From Puia dinghuensis (GTDB lineage Bacteria > Bacteroidota > Bacteroidia > Chitinophagales > Chitinophagaceae), in assembly GCF_014642875.1 (NCBI RefSeq), contig NZ_BMJC01000001.1, positions 1,407,335-1,471,334 of the forward strand: a stretch of DNA of 64,000 nt. The letters run 5' to 3'. The notes under the pieces were generated by a model. The model worked only from the letters and a program-made list of their open reading frames with translations. It had not been told where the DNA came from and ran no database searches. Below, in pieces: positions 25,463 through 34,629 of this stretch (the stretch's first letter is position 1; each line of letters opens with the position of its first letter). The position numbers and the translations under genes were made by a program.

Positions 25463-26578
25463 ATGGCTGAGATCAACTACCGCAACTTCACATTAGGCAT
25501 CGAAGAAGAATATATGGTCATCGATCCGTCGACCCGTGAACTCAAAAGCCACGAACAAAAGATCGTAACCGAAGGACAGAAGGTCATCCGTGACAAGGTA
25601 AAGGCGGAAATGCACCAGGCCGTAGTGGAAGTAGGCACCGACATCTGCCAGGATATCAGCGAAGCACGCAAAGACGTCTCCACCCTGCGCAGGACCATCG
25701 CCCGCATTGCCGGCGACCTCGGACTTTGTGTCGGCGCTGCCGGGACTCATCCTTTTAGTCATTGGGAAGGTCAACTGATCACTGAACATGCTCGCTACAG
25801 CGAAATTGTGAACGAACTCCAGGAGGCAGCGCGAAGCAATCTCATCTTTGGCCTCCACGTCCACGTCGGCATGGAAAGCCGCGAAATGGCCAACCACATC
25901 GCCAATTCCACCCGCTACTTCCTCCCTCACATCTATGCTCTCAGCACAAATTCCCCCTTCTGGGAAGGAAGACAGACAGGATATAAATCCTACCGGACAA
26001 AAGTATTCGATAAATTCCCCCGCACCGGCATTCCCGAATACTTTGAAAGCATCGAGGCCTATGACAACTTTGTAAAGCTGCTGGTAAAGACGAATTGCAT
26101 CGACAACGCAAAAAAGATCTGGTGGGATCTGCGCGTCCACCCTTTCTTCAACACGGTGGAATTCCGCATCTGTGACGTACCGATGACCGTGGACGAGACC
26201 ATCTGCATTGCAGCTCTCTTCCAGGCCGTATGTGTAAAGATATACAAGCTGCGCTTGGCCAACATGAACTATATCCAGTATTCCCGCGCCCTCATCAACG
26301 AGAATAAATGGCGGGCCAGCCGCTATGGCATCGACGGCTACCTCATCGACTTCGGAAAAGAAGAGGAAGTGAATACCCGTGCACTGATCTATGAATTGCT
26401 GAACTTCGTCGACGACGTCGTCGACCACCTCGGAAGCCGCCAGGCTACGCATTTTGCCGAGACGATCCTGAATACAGGCACCGGCGCCGACCGGCAGCTC
26501 AAGGTCTACCAGGAATCGGGCGGGCAATTAGTCCCCGTCGTAGACTATATCCGCGACCAGTTCCTCGCCGGGATATAA
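25463..26578 (+). CDS. Carboxylate-amine ligase, glutamate-cysteine ligase family 2 (YbdK type)
   Basis: A 371-residue enzyme of the GCS2 family, related to glutamate-cysteine ligase and with glutamine-synthetase-like catalysis. The start MAEINYRNFTLGIEEEYMVID holds the metal-binding triple glutamate G12-I-E-E-E16. Other motifs are VEVGTDICQDISEA, GTHPFSHWEGQLI and WWDLRVHPFFNTVEFRICDVPMTVDET. E. coli YbdK has weak glutamate-cysteine ligase activity, but the true substrate is unknown for most members. It ends the esterase-ATP-grasp-Uma2 run. Its TAA stop abuts the stop codon of the convergent M1 peptidase with no spacer. Confidence 0.92.
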   Translation: MAEINYRNFTLGIEEEYMVIDPSTRELKSHEQKIVTEGQKVIRDKVKAEMHQAVVEVGTDICQDISEARKDVSTLRRTIARIAGDLGLCVGAAGTHPFSHWEGQLITEHARYSEIVNELQEAARSNLIFGLHVHVGMESREMANHIANSTRYFLPHIYALSTNSPFWEGRQTGYKSYRTKVFDKFPRTGIPEYFESIEAYDNFVKLLVKTNCIDNAKKIWWDLRVHPFFNTVEFRICDVPMTVDETICIAALFQAVCVKIYKLRLANMNYIQYSRALINENKWRASRYGIDGYLIDFGKEEEVNTRALIYELLNFVDDVVDHLGSRQATHFAETILNTGTGADRQLKVYQESGGQLVPVVDYIRDQFLAGI

Positions 26579-29164
26579 CTACTTCATATCCGTAGCCGTC
26601 AACCCCGAATTCACCTTCACCGACTGCACGGTCATATTGAGCTCGACCTCGCCCTGGTTGTCATCTATATGCCAGGGAAATTTGATCCCGTCCACCTCCC
26701 GGTAGTCGCCATAGTCGGTAGTAGTTGACCCCTGGCCCGTACTCCTCACTTCCCTGATACGCAATCCGCTCTCGACGGCATAATAAAACAGGTTGACATG
26801 ACCGGAAGGCGTCGTCACCTTCAATTCATATGCCTCCGTACCTTCGAGATTCTTGATGCTCGTCAGTTCGGTCTTAAAACCTTCCTTTGAAAAATTCAGT
26901 TCAGGAAAAGCGCCGGCATTTTCCCTGATATCCTTCTTTGTGGCCTCATCGAGCGGCGGAACCTGACCCATCTGCGAAAGCGTGACGCTGTCCTTGCTCA
27001 CCACCAGGTGCACCGCATGCATCTTCATATCCGGCAGCTCGATATCGAGTACTTCGCCATCCGGCTGCAGGTATTTCCTGGTCTCGATCACCTGCTGTCC
27101 CTGCACATTCGCCTTGGCGATGACAAGCAGGTCTTTCACCCCCATCACCTTGTCCTTACCGCCGATGGCGGCAAAATACTTGTCGATCACCGTAGTAGCC
27201 GATACCCCGGGCGGTACGGGCTTTTCCGCAGCCTCACCCGTCCAGGTATTATTGTTGGGGTTGATATCCGGGAAATCGTGCGCCGCATCGATAACAATAC
27301 TCTTTATCTTCGAAGTGCTCGGATAGGCAAAAGCCTTCGTCGGGCCATGTTGCCAGATCTCCACCGGCAGGGTCAGCGTATCGGTCTTCCCATTCTCCTG
27401 CTGGATGACCATCACCACCGGCATGGCCATCTCTTCCAGGTTCTCGATCGTAATAATAGCCCCCTTGGAAGCGTCGCTTTCTACATACTTCACCTCTTTG
27501 ACACCCTGATCCAGCTTCCAGTTGTGCAGGATCCATCCCCGCCAGAACCAGCCCAGGTCTTCACCGCCTGCATTCTCCATGCAACGGAAGAAATCCCATG
27601 GGGTGGGATGTTTAAAAGCCCAGCGCCGGATATAGGTACGGAAAGCATAATCAAAGCGCTTCTCCCCCAGGACATACTTCCGCAGCAGATTGAGCGCCAT
27701 GGCAGGCTTGGCATAGGCCGCCGACCCCAGGTTATAGGCTTGTATGACATCGGGGATCGTGAAAATGGCCTCGCTCCGATCGTTGAACATATACTGCCCC
27801 ATCTTTTGCGCATCCTGCTTATGATAGAACTCTCCCTTGTTGAAGACCCTGGTGTCTACATCATTGATAAAGGTGTTGAAGCCTTCATCCATCCAGGCAT
27901 ACTTGCGTTCGTTGGAGCCGACGATCATCGGGAACCAGTTGTGGCCAAACTCGTGGTTGGTCACATCCCATAACCCGCTGCCGCGTTCGCCCCTCCCACA
28001 GAAGACGATGCCCGGATATTCCATCCCCGCAACATTGCCGGCCACGTTGGTGGCGACAGGATAAGTGAAGGGATACCATTCTGTCGAATACAGCTCGATA
28101 CAGCCTTTTACAAATTCCGTGCTCCGGCCCCAGGCAGCCTCACCCGCAGACTCTGCCGGATAGACAGATTGGGCCAACGCCTTCTTCCCCTCGGGGAGAT
28201 TGATCCGCGCCGCATCCCAGATAAAGGCCTTGGAAGCACCCCAGGCCACATCCCGCGTCCGGTCACACCGGAAATGCCAGGTCAGCGAAGCCTTTGACAA
28301 CCGGGTCTTCCCTTCCGCCACCTCTTCGGCAGTACGAATAAATACTGCTTTATCGCTGGTCCTGGCCTTCGCCAGCCGGCTTTGCTCAGTCGGGGTAAGC
28401 ACTTCGGCAGGATTCAACAATTCCCCGGACCCCACCACCACAAGATTGGAAGGCGCCGTCACCGTATAATCGATATTGCCATATTCCAGGTAAAATTCTC
28501 CCTGGCCAAGATAAGGTAGCACATTCCAGCCGGTGACATCGTCATACACTTCCATCCGGGGATACCATTGCGCTATTTCGTAGATCCAGCCGTTTTTCGT
28601 CAACTGCCGGCCCATCCTGTCCGTACCATATTCCGGGATGTCAAAGGAATAGTCGATCCTCAACCGGATGACCCCACCCGCTGCCTTCACCGCCTGCGGC
28701 AGCCTTATCTGCATCCGGGTATCACTGACAAGCCAGTCGGCTTTTTCTTCCCGCCCGTCTATGAGCACCACCACCTTGCGGATGACATCCCCTTCCGTGA
28801 ATTTCCGGTTCGACCACCGGCCACCCGTCACCGGATTGACACTCTCCCCCCGGGAATCCTGCCGGTAGATATTCTGGTCCACCTGCAGCCAGAGATAGGA
28901 CAATGCATCAGGACTGTTGTTCGTATAGGTAATGGTAACATCCCCCTTCAACGAATGACTGCCGGTATCCAGCACCGTATGGATCGAGTAATCCGCACGG
29001 TTGCTCCAGTACTTTTCACCCGGCGCACCACCGGCGCTTCTGTAGACCGTCCCATCGTTAGGATAGAAGAGCGGGTCGAATGCTTTGTGCTGATCGAACT
29101 TCGACTGCGCGAATAGCGCCGTTGCGGAAACGGCAAGCAATATGGTAAGTAGTGTGATTCTCAT
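26579..29164 (-). CDS. M1-family zinc aminopeptidase-like peptidase, secreted
   Basis: An 861-residue gluzincin with signal peptide ([20 protein letters not shown]). The zinc motif is H404-E-F-G-H408 with the third ligand E427 in [13 protein letters not shown] (380-384) stands in place of the classical GAMEN loop, as is common in this branch. Family members cleave N-terminal residues of peptides. The last 200 residues ([24 protein letters not shown] and onward) form a separate lipoprotein-sorting or LolA-like beta domain found on several Bacteroidota secreted peptidases. Monocistronic: terminator of the upstream gene lies before it, and a TATCTTTA box stands 4 bases before the ATG. It ends without spacer against the carboxylate-amine ligase gene. 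Confidence 0.93.
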   Translation of the reverse strand: MRITLLTILLAVSATALFAQSKFDQHKAFDPLFYPNDGTVYRSAGGAPGEKYWSNRADYSIHTVLDTGSHSLKGDVTITYTNNSPDALSYLWLQVDQNIYRQDSRGESVNPVTGGRWSNRKFTEGDVIRKVVVLIDGREEKADWLVSDTRMQIRLPQAVKAAGGVIRLRIDYSFDIPEYGTDRMGRQLTKNGWIYEIAQWYPRMEVYDDVTGWNVLPYLGQGEFYLEYGNIDYTVTAPSNLVVVGSGELLNPAEVLTPTEQSRLAKARTSDKAVFIRTAEEVAEGKTRLSKASLTWHFRCDRTRDVAWGASKAFIWDAARINLPEGKKALAQSVYPAESAGEAAWGRSTEFVKGCIELYSTEWYPFTYPVATNVAGNVAGMEYPGIVFCGRGERGSGLWDVTNHEFGHNWFPMIVGSNERKYAWMDEGFNTFINDVDTRVFNKGEFYHKQDAQKMGQYMFNDRSEAIFTIPDVIQAYNLGSAAYAKPAMALNLLRKYVLGEKRFDYAFRTYIRRWAFKHPTPWDFFRCMENAGGEDLGWFWRGWILHNWKLDQGVKEVKYVESDASKGAIITIENLEEMAMPVVMVIQQENGKTDTLTLPVEIWQHGPTKAFAYPSTSKIKSIVIDAAHDFPDINPNNNTWTGEAAEKPVPPGVSATTVIDKYFAAIGGKDKVMGVKDLLVIAKANVQGQQVIETRKYLQPDGEVLDIELPDMKMHAVHLVVSKDSVTLSQMGQVPPLDEATKKDIRENAGAFPELNFSKEGFKTELTSIKNLEGTEAYELKVTTPSGHVNLFYYAVESGLRIREVRSTGQGSTTTDYGDYREVDGIKFPWHIDDNQGEVELNMTVQSVKVNSGLTATDMK

Positions 29165-29168
29165 ATAC

Positions 29169-29176
29169 TAAAGATA
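29169..29176 (-). promoter_or_regulatory. -7-like box directly before the M1 peptidase start
   Basis: TATCTTTA on the minus strand, then GTAT, then ATG. The same arrangement precedes the SDR gene (37119-37126). It fits a start site at or next to the AUG. Confidence 0.35.
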
Positions 29177-29205
29177 AAAAAAACCCCGCGCGAATGCGCG
29201 GGGTT
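29172..29205 (-). terminator. Terminator of the Kelch-DUF4907 pair
   Basis: Stem aaccccgcgc (29182-29191), loop gaat, gcgcggggtt (29196-29205). On the minus strand it is followed by a run of T (from the A run at 29176-29183), so it ends transcription coming from the DUF4907 gene. Confidence 0.85.
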
Positions 29206-29230
29206 CGTATAAAATCATATCAAAAAAAAT

Positions 29231-29659
29231 CTATTTCGCCCCGGTGCTGTCTTTGACCCTGACCGACCAGTCGGCCGGCGGTTTTATCGTCGAATCATAC
29301 GGTGGGATATAGATGCCCTTATTCCGCATCTCCGCCTCCGTTATATCCGGCAGCTGCCCCGCAACCGCCTTGTCATACACGATCTTACCCGCTGCCAGCG
29401 CATCTTCCTTTGTGCGAAAGACCCGGAAACCACTCACCGCCGGAACATAATCCTGGTGGCACCAGGGATGTCCATCCTGCAGTATATCGTATCCCCAGCC
29501 GCTTCCCACTGGTATGGCCTTCAGCTCCAGGTAGACATGATCCTTGCGGAATTGACTGCGCTTGTAGAAGCCGTAGGTGAAGGTTCCAATGATCACCAAC
29601 ACCATCAGGATGGAAAGACCCCATTTACCCAGAAAAGTCTTTTGCGACGACAAAGCCAT
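29231..29659 (-). CDS. DUF4907-family protein with one membrane anchor
   Basis: A 142-residue protein with a membrane anchor near the N-terminus (WGLSILMVLVIIGTFTYGFY) and the DUF4907 core: GSGWGYDILQDGHPWCHQDYVPAVSG, FRTKEDALAAGKIVYDKAV and the end ITEAEMRNKGI. The role of DUF4907 is unknown; it is restricted mostly to Bacteroidota and often sits beside Kelch-repeat and DUF4270 genes, as here. Its ATG overlaps the Kelch stop codon by one base (TAATG), a strong sign of coupled translation. The C-terminal 30 residues are proline- and charge-rich, and the active part is probably periplasmic. Confidence 0.82.
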   Translation of the reverse strand: MALSSQKTFLGKWGLSILMVLVIIGTFTYGFYKRSQFRKDHVYLELKAIPVGSGWGYDILQDGHPWCHQDYVPAVSGFRVFRTKEDALAAGKIVYDKAVAGQLPDITEAEMRNKGIYIPPYDSTIKPPADWSVRVKDSTGAK

Positions 29660-30804
29660 TAGTCGTACTGATTATAAACCTGGAGGGGGAAGAACTCACG
29701 CATATCCTGGAAGGCGCCCTGGTTGCCCTGGCTTACACCCGTGCCGACAAAACCCCGGCCATCGATGGTAAAACCAACAGCTCCGATGCGGGGTGCACCT
29801 TCATAAGGCGTTTTCTCCGTCCAGAGGTCGGTGGGAAAATCATACTCCCAGGTGTAGCCAATAGCCGTACCGTTCTGTCCGAGAGTAACATAGGCTTTGT
29901 CGGTTTGGTTATTGCCGCTGCTGGCAAGAACAGTGAACCCTACGCCATACTTGCGGACGATGTTGGTATAGCCGTCGTCATAGGTGGCAGGGCTGGTATT
30001 GAAAATATCCCGCAACTGGCTCCAGCAATGCAAAGTATCAGTTTCTGCTTTATGCGGGTCGAATACCCAGAAATCATAGGCGTAGTTATTGGAAGCGTGG
30101 GTGCTGCCGGGAGTATAACCGGCACAGATATAACCCTTGTTCTGGTAAACCCAGGTGGTCGCGCCGCTGCGGGGGTTACCTTGAAGGAAAGGTTTCTGAC
30201 TCCAGTGGCCCGTGTTAGGACTGTATTTCCAAACATCGAGGAAGTAGTTGTAGTTGTCCGTCCCGGTAAGTACATAGCCCACCGAGTCGAAACCCCAGGC
30301 CGCAGCATCCAGGCGGGGATAGCTGCCGTAATGGTCATGGATGGAATCTATCTGGAGCCAGGCGTTGGTTGTCGGGTTGTACGAATAGAAGTCCGCCAGC
30401 GGGGTAAAGCCATCATTACCCACGCCCGTACCGACAAAAGCAATTCCGCTTATTACAAAAGCAACAGCGTTGCTGCGGGCAGGCCCGGTAAAATCCGCCG
30501 ATTTAGACCATGTTCCATTCGTACTATCATAATAGGTAGGAGAAGGAAGCGGATTCGGCAGCGGCGTAGGATTATATTTAAAAAAGGTGGTAAGCCGTTG
30601 ATTGGGGTATTGCGGATTGATCCCCGTTCCGACCCAGGCGGAATGGTTGATGACAAAAGAAACCCCAAACCCCATAACGCTTCCGGGGAAAGTGGCCCGG
30701 CCCACCCAGTTGCCATTTTGTGTATAGTTGATGCTAGCTTTGGTGCAGGAAAACAGGATACCTAGTAACATTAACGTGAACAAAGTAATGTTGATCCGCT
30801 TCAT
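29659..30804 (-). CDS. Kelch-repeat lipoprotein (galactose-oxidase-like propeller)
   Basis: A 381-residue lipoprotein: signal MKRINITLFTLMLLGILFSC with the lipobox cysteine at residue 20. I start at ATG 30802-30804; the longer frame adds a hydrophilic leader that would hide the signal. The rest is a beta-propeller of Kelch-type blades, each with an (A/G)-F-V-G-T-G-like strand: SAWVGTGI, IAFVGTGVG, VGYVLTGTD, GYICAGYTPG, AYVTLGQNG and RGFVGTGVS. Such propellers bind partners or glycans; no copper-oxidase residues can be claimed. It is coupled to the DUF4907 gene and divergent from the DUF4270 lipoprotein, a combination that recurs in Bacteroidota and suggests a shared surface structure. Confidence 0.87.
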   Translation of the reverse strand: MKRINITLFTLMLLGILFSCTKASINYTQNGNWVGRATFPGSVMGFGVSFVINHSAWVGTGINPQYPNQRLTTFFKYNPTPLPNPLPSPTYYDSTNGTWSKSADFTGPARSNAVAFVISGIAFVGTGVGNDGFTPLADFYSYNPTTNAWLQIDSIHDHYGSYPRLDAAAWGFDSVGYVLTGTDNYNYFLDVWKYSPNTGHWSQKPFLQGNPRSGATTWVYQNKGYICAGYTPGSTHASNNYAYDFWVFDPHKAETDTLHCWSQLRDIFNTSPATYDDGYTNIVRKYGVGFTVLASSGNNQTDKAYVTLGQNGTAIGYTWEYDFPTDLWTEKTPYEGAPRIGAVGFTIDGRGFVGTGVSQGNQGAFQDMREFFPLQVYNQYD

Positions 30805-31128
30805 ATTAATTTTGATATTTTGCGCTAAAGTATTGGAAGTCGACATAGCAAATTCGTTAAAATGTATTTTTGACTGAATTTAATAGACAAAACGGTCGAT
30901 TTCATATACAAAGAAAGATGCCGGGATTGTTTTCCAAACTTTTATGGGCTATGGAGCGTTTTACATTGGTAGATAAAAAAGGCCGGTTGGTCGTTTTTTT
31001 AATATCTTTGATACATACTAACAAAATAGTAACAACTACCGCCCCTAATATTGCACAAATTCGCTAAAAAGACGCAACTTGCGCCCCTGTAACTCGTTTT
31101 GGCCTTTGGATCGATCAAGAAAACCAGC
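30805..31128. other. Divergent intergenic region
   Basis: 324 bases, AT-rich compared with the flanks, between the divergent Kelch and DUF4270 genes. It holds the TATCTTTG box at 31003-31010. A 49-65-codon open frame on the plus strand (to 31067) overlaps this promoter, lacks a signal of translation and is not called. No clear inverted repeat or RNA gene seen. Confidence 0.5.
31003..31010 (+). promoter_or_regulatory. -7 promoter box of the DUF4270 gene
   Basis: TATCTTTG matches TAnnTTTG exactly, in an AT-rich stretch, giving a leader of about 110 nt. No well-spaced -33 TTTG is present. Confidence 0.45.
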
Positions 31129-32586
31129 ATGACTATACATAAATACCTGCGAAAAGAACTGCTTTTTCTTTTGTCCTCTTCCCTATTGGCCTTATTCCTC
31201 CTTTCCGGTTGCCAAAAACAACCCGATCTGCTGTTCGGCAACCAATATACCAATCTCAACAGCGGCGCCAACATCGTTCTCGTCGATACTTCCAGCGTCA
31301 TAGTGTCAACGGTGCTGGTGGATTCCGCCGCCACTGCCTCCACCGGCTATCTCATGGTCGGCAATTATAATGACGCCTACCTGGGTAAGGTGATGACGCG
31401 TTCGTACCTGCAGGTGGCTCCGCCGTCCTCAACCGGCCTTCCGAGCCTCGATCCAAGGATCGACACCTACGACTCCATCGGTTTGGTCCTGTTCGCCAAA
31501 ACGGGCAATCCTTATTATGGTGACACCACCCTTTTTCAGAAATATGCGGTCAGCCAGGTAGATACGCTCTGGCAGCTCGCCCCAAACCAAAACGGCTGGT
31601 ACAGCAACGATAGCCTGCCCCTGGGACCCCAGCTCGGCTCCACAGTTGTTCGCATCTTCCCCAACCTGACCACCAGCAATGGCTATAGCTCCAATACCAG
31701 CCAATTCACAGGCGACACCGTCCGCATCCGCATGAATCAAAACCTGGGCCAGCAGATCTATAATATGGTCTATAATAAGTCGGATACAATAATCAATAAT
31801 GCGAAATGGCTCCGATGGTTCCACGGCCTCTGCCTCTTCCCGGATTCAAATGTCAACTTCATTTATGGTTTTAAAGACAGCGCCGTCATGCGCGTCTACT
31901 ACCGGGAAAATGGCGTTACCAGCACCGAAAAATCCATCGATTTTAACATCACCGATAAAAGTTTCCAGTTCAACAATATCCAAACCGCTTATAATTCCAA
32001 ACAAACCACCCTCACCGGCAAGCCTATCGACAATCTGATCAAGCCGACCCAAAATCCGCAGGTTCCACCGGCCACCGTGTCAACCAAGGTCGGCAATGCC
32101 GGCTATGTACAAACCATCGGCGGGCTGAATGTCAAGCTCACCTTCCCCTACCTGAATGCGATAGCCTTACGCCCGGATTATCTCAGCACGCTAAGGGCTA
32201 TCCTCACCGTAAGACCCATACCCGGCAGCTTTTCCACCATCTGGCGGTTGCCGCCACAGGTAGGTATCTACTATACCGATCAGACCAACCTGTTGGGTAT
32301 CCCCCTGTCCGCCTCCGGTGTAGCGGGCTCCCAGACCGGCAACCTGGTGCTGGATTACTTCCACCCGCTGAACACGGTTTACACCTATGACGTCACCAAT
32401 TTTGTCAAAGCGTATCTTCTCAATCCAAACCCCACCACCGCGTCTCAGATAGGGTTGATGCTCAGTGTACCGGCCCCGAACAATGTCTCCGCCTTCAACC
32501 GGCTGATCATTGCCGACCAAAGCTACCCCGTCGACCAGCGGATCACGCTGAACGTGTACTATATTTCGCTCTACAACCATCAATAA
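31129..32586 (+). CDS. DUF4270-family surface lipoprotein
   Basis: A 485-residue lipoprotein. I start at ATG 31129 (MTIHKYLRKELLFLLSSSLLALFLLSGC), with the lipobox cysteine at about residue 28. Body features are typical of DUF4270: an N-terminal GSNIVLVDTSSVIVSTVLVDS-like strand, VGNYNDAYLGKVMTRSYLQV (a line seen in nearly all members), IDTYDSIGLVLF and the C-terminal NRLIIADQSYPVDQRITLNVYY. The function is unknown, with beta-rich exported structure. It is the first gene of a two-gene run with the beta-barrel protein and is divergent from Kelch-DUF4907. Confidence 0.87.
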   Translation: MTIHKYLRKELLFLLSSSLLALFLLSGCQKQPDLLFGNQYTNLNSGANIVLVDTSSVIVSTVLVDSAATASTGYLMVGNYNDAYLGKVMTRSYLQVAPPSSTGLPSLDPRIDTYDSIGLVLFAKTGNPYYGDTTLFQKYAVSQVDTLWQLAPNQNGWYSNDSLPLGPQLGSTVVRIFPNLTTSNGYSSNTSQFTGDTVRIRMNQNLGQQIYNMVYNKSDTIINNAKWLRWFHGLCLFPDSNVNFIYGFKDSAVMRVYYRENGVTSTEKSIDFNITDKSFQFNNIQTAYNSKQTTLTGKPIDNLIKPTQNPQVPPATVSTKVGNAGYVQTIGGLNVKLTFPYLNAIALRPDYLSTLRAILTVRPIPGSFSTIWRLPPQVGIYYTDQTNLLGIPLSASGVAGSQTGNLVLDYFHPLNTVYTYDVTNFVKAYLLNPNPTTASQIGLMLSVPAPNNVSAFNRLIIADQSYPVDQRITLNVYYISLYNHQ

Positions 32587-32605
32587 ATACATGATACCTA
32601 ATCGG

Positions 32606-33871
32606 ATGAAAGTATTAGCTCTATTCTCGCTGCTCACAGTAACATCCCTTGGGGTGATGGCCCAGAATAACTTCTCGCCTTATTCCCAGATGGGTATCGG
32701 TGATGTAGAGGATGGTTTTTATAATCGCACCACCGGCCTCGGCAACACGGGTATTGCCTACCGGAACAACCGCTTCCTCATCAATAACAACCCCGCCTCC
32801 TTCTCGGGCCTGGCCAACCAGTATTTTACCATGGAGACCGGCATCCGCGGCACATTTGTCGATTATGCCGGCAGCCCCGTCGCCCCTTCCAGCACCCAGT
32901 CCGCCGATATCACCTTCCGCCGGCTGGCCATGGGGATCAAACTAACCAAGAACTGGGGTACCAGCATCGGCCTTGTGCCTTTCAGCACCCAAAACTTTGA
33001 ATTCAACGTTCCTTATTATATCCAGGGTAGTAATTCAGAAGTGGCCAACCATTATTACCAGGGCCATGGCAGCGTCAACAAGGCCTACTGGGCCAACGCC
33101 TACGAGTTCTTCCACCACCTGTCCATCGGGGTCGAAGCCGGCTATATCTTCGGCCAGCTGAACCAGAAGGACATCCTCCAGAACACCCTCACCGGCGCCA
33201 CGGAGACGTCTACGGAAAATGACATCAATCTGCAGAATCTTTACATGACCTATGGGATGCAGTTCTATGGAAAAGTGGGCAAACATTGGGGATACAGCAT
33301 TGGCGGAACATATTCTCAGCGCGCCGACCTGCTCGCTTCCAATATCCAGGTTGTGCGGGCCAGCGATTCCAGCATTGTGAATTATGAAACGCTTCCCGAT
33401 ACATACCTGACCCTCCCCAACGCTTTTGGCGCCGGCATCTCCATCACCCACAACGATAAATATACCTGGCTCGCAGACTACCGCTACCAGGACTGGAACA
33501 GTGTAGCACGCAAGAACAGCTACCCCGGCCAGGGCTACAACATCGTCAGCAGCGAACGCGGTTCCCTCGGCTTCGAGATCTCGCAAAAAAAGAACTTCTA
33601 TAATAATAAGGTAGAGCTTAATTACTTCCAGACCGGGCTTTATTATGGTAATTCTTACCTCCAGATCAATGGTAAACAGATCACGGACATGGGTGTCACC
33701 ATGGGCGTCGGGATCAACTCCCTGAAATCGCCCCTCGCCTACTCCGTCGTGTTCCAATATGGGATAAAGGGGACCACCGACAACAACCTCATCCGTGAGA
33801 ACTACGTCAATCTTACCTTTGTCATCAATTACGGCTCCATCTGGTATACAAAAGGAAAGAAATTTGACTAA
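32606..33871 (+). CDS. Outer membrane beta-barrel protein (FadL/PorV-like)
   Basis: A 421-residue exported protein. Start at ATG 32606 gives a clean signal peptide (MKVLALFSLLTVTSLGVMAQ); an in-frame ATG 15 bases earlier is possible. The mature start NNFSPYSQMGIGDVEDGFYNRTTGLGNTGIAYRNNRFLINNNPAS is the pattern of Bacteroidota barrel proteins in the OMPP1/FadL and PorV superfamily. The rest alternates aromatic beta strands and ends NYGSIWYTKGKKFD. It starts 20 bases after DUF4270 and 2 bases before the LytTR gene, so all three may share a transcript. The role is likely anchoring or export of the DUF4270 lipoprotein (inference). Confidence 0.8.
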   Translation: MKVLALFSLLTVTSLGVMAQNNFSPYSQMGIGDVEDGFYNRTTGLGNTGIAYRNNRFLINNNPASFSGLANQYFTMETGIRGTFVDYAGSPVAPSSTQSADITFRRLAMGIKLTKNWGTSIGLVPFSTQNFEFNVPYYIQGSNSEVANHYYQGHGSVNKAYWANAYEFFHHLSIGVEAGYIFGQLNQKDILQNTLTGATETSTENDINLQNLYMTYGMQFYGKVGKHWGYSIGGTYSQRADLLASNIQVVRASDSSIVNYETLPDTYLTLPNAFGAGISITHNDKYTWLADYRYQDWNSVARKNSYPGQGYNIVSSERGSLGFEISQKKNFYNNKVELNYFQTGLYYGNSYLQINGKQITDMGVTMGVGINSLKSPLAYSVVFQYGIKGTTDNNLIRENYVNLTFVINYGSIWYTKGKKFD

Positions 33872-33872
33872 T

Positions 33873-34619
33873 ATGCTTGATCTCCACCAGCAGATGAAAG
33901 GCTTCCCCCTGATGGGAGTACTCAACTGCGTCGTGGTGGAAGATAACAACAAGCAAAGCGCCCTGTTAAAGGATTACATCGCCAAGACACCCAAACTGTC
34001 CTTCTCCGGGAAATGCGGGTCGGCTGCCGATCTCTATCCCCTCGTCATCCAGCACCGCGCCGACATCATCTTCTGGGATATCCGGCTACTGGACAACCGC
34101 GTAATGCTCCGGCTAAAAGAATCGGGCTACTATCCTATCGTCATCTGCATCGCCGACAAACAGGAGCAGGAAGAAAAAGAGACGGAAATGGACGTCTTTA
34201 GCTATCTCATCAGACCACTCTCCTTCGAACGCTTCCTCTCCACCATCAACAAGATCAGGGACTACCTCTCCACCACCATCTATATCCATCACCGCAACAA
34301 CCGCTTCGTCTTCATCAAATCGGAATACAAGATCATTAAGGTGAAATTCGAAGACATCCTTTTCTGCGAGGGGATGAAAGATTATACACAAATTTATGTC
34401 CGCGGCAGGGCCGAACCGATCCTCACCCTCAGCAACCTCAAGTCCTTTTCCTATAAGCTGCCACAGGAAGAGTTCATCCGTGTCCACCGGAGCTTCATCG
34501 TCTCGCTCACCCATATCGACTCCATCGCCCGAAACGAGATATACATCGGTAAAAAGATCATCCCCATCGGGGACAGCTTCAAGGACGACTTCTATCAGAT
34601 AATCGAGTGGAATTCGTAA
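33873..34619 (+). CDS. LytTR-family response regulator with altered receiver
   Basis: A 248-residue regulator that starts 2 bases after the barrel gene. The receiver (about 14-130) has the acidic pair E23-D24 and the phospho-acceptor aspartate D69 (IIFWDI), but the conserved Thr/Ser and Lys are A94 (ICIAD) and R114 (YLIRPLSFERF), so phosphorylation signalling may be changed. The C-terminal LytTR DNA-binding domain (about 143-246) is well kept: VKFEDILFCEGMKDYTQIYV, LSNLKSFSYKLP and FIRVHRSFIVSLTHIDSI. LytTR regulators usually bind direct repeats and pair with a membrane histidine kinase; no kinase is nearby, so it is an orphan here. A short linker of five glutamates/lysines is visible near 98-104. 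Confidence 0.88.
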   Translation: MLDLHQQMKGFPLMGVLNCVVVEDNNKQSALLKDYIAKTPKLSFSGKCGSAADLYPLVIQHRADIIFWDIRLLDNRVMLRLKESGYYPIVICIADKQEQEEKETEMDVFSYLIRPLSFERFLSTINKIRDYLSTTIYIHHRNNRFVFIKSEYKIIKVKFEDILFCEGMKDYTQIYVRGRAEPILTLSNLKSFSYKLPQEEFIRVHRSFIVSLTHIDSIARNEIYIGKKIIPIGDSFKDDFYQIIEWNS

Positions 34620-34624
34620 CTTTG
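34617..34624 (+). promoter_or_regulatory. -7 box overlapping the LytTR stop, before the amidotransferase
   Basis: TAACTTTG matches TAnnTTTG exactly; its first three bases are the stop codon of the regulator. CACCC and then ATG follow. It predicts a separate, nearly leaderless start for the amidotransferase gene. No -33 TTTG seen. Confidence 0.4.
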
Positions 34625-34629
34625 CACCC

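Noticed and set aside
30870-31067. Open frame of 65 codons on the plus strand before the DUF4270 gene
   Set aside because: It starts with TTG, has no visible ribosome site, covers the predicted promoter and shows no recognisable family pattern.
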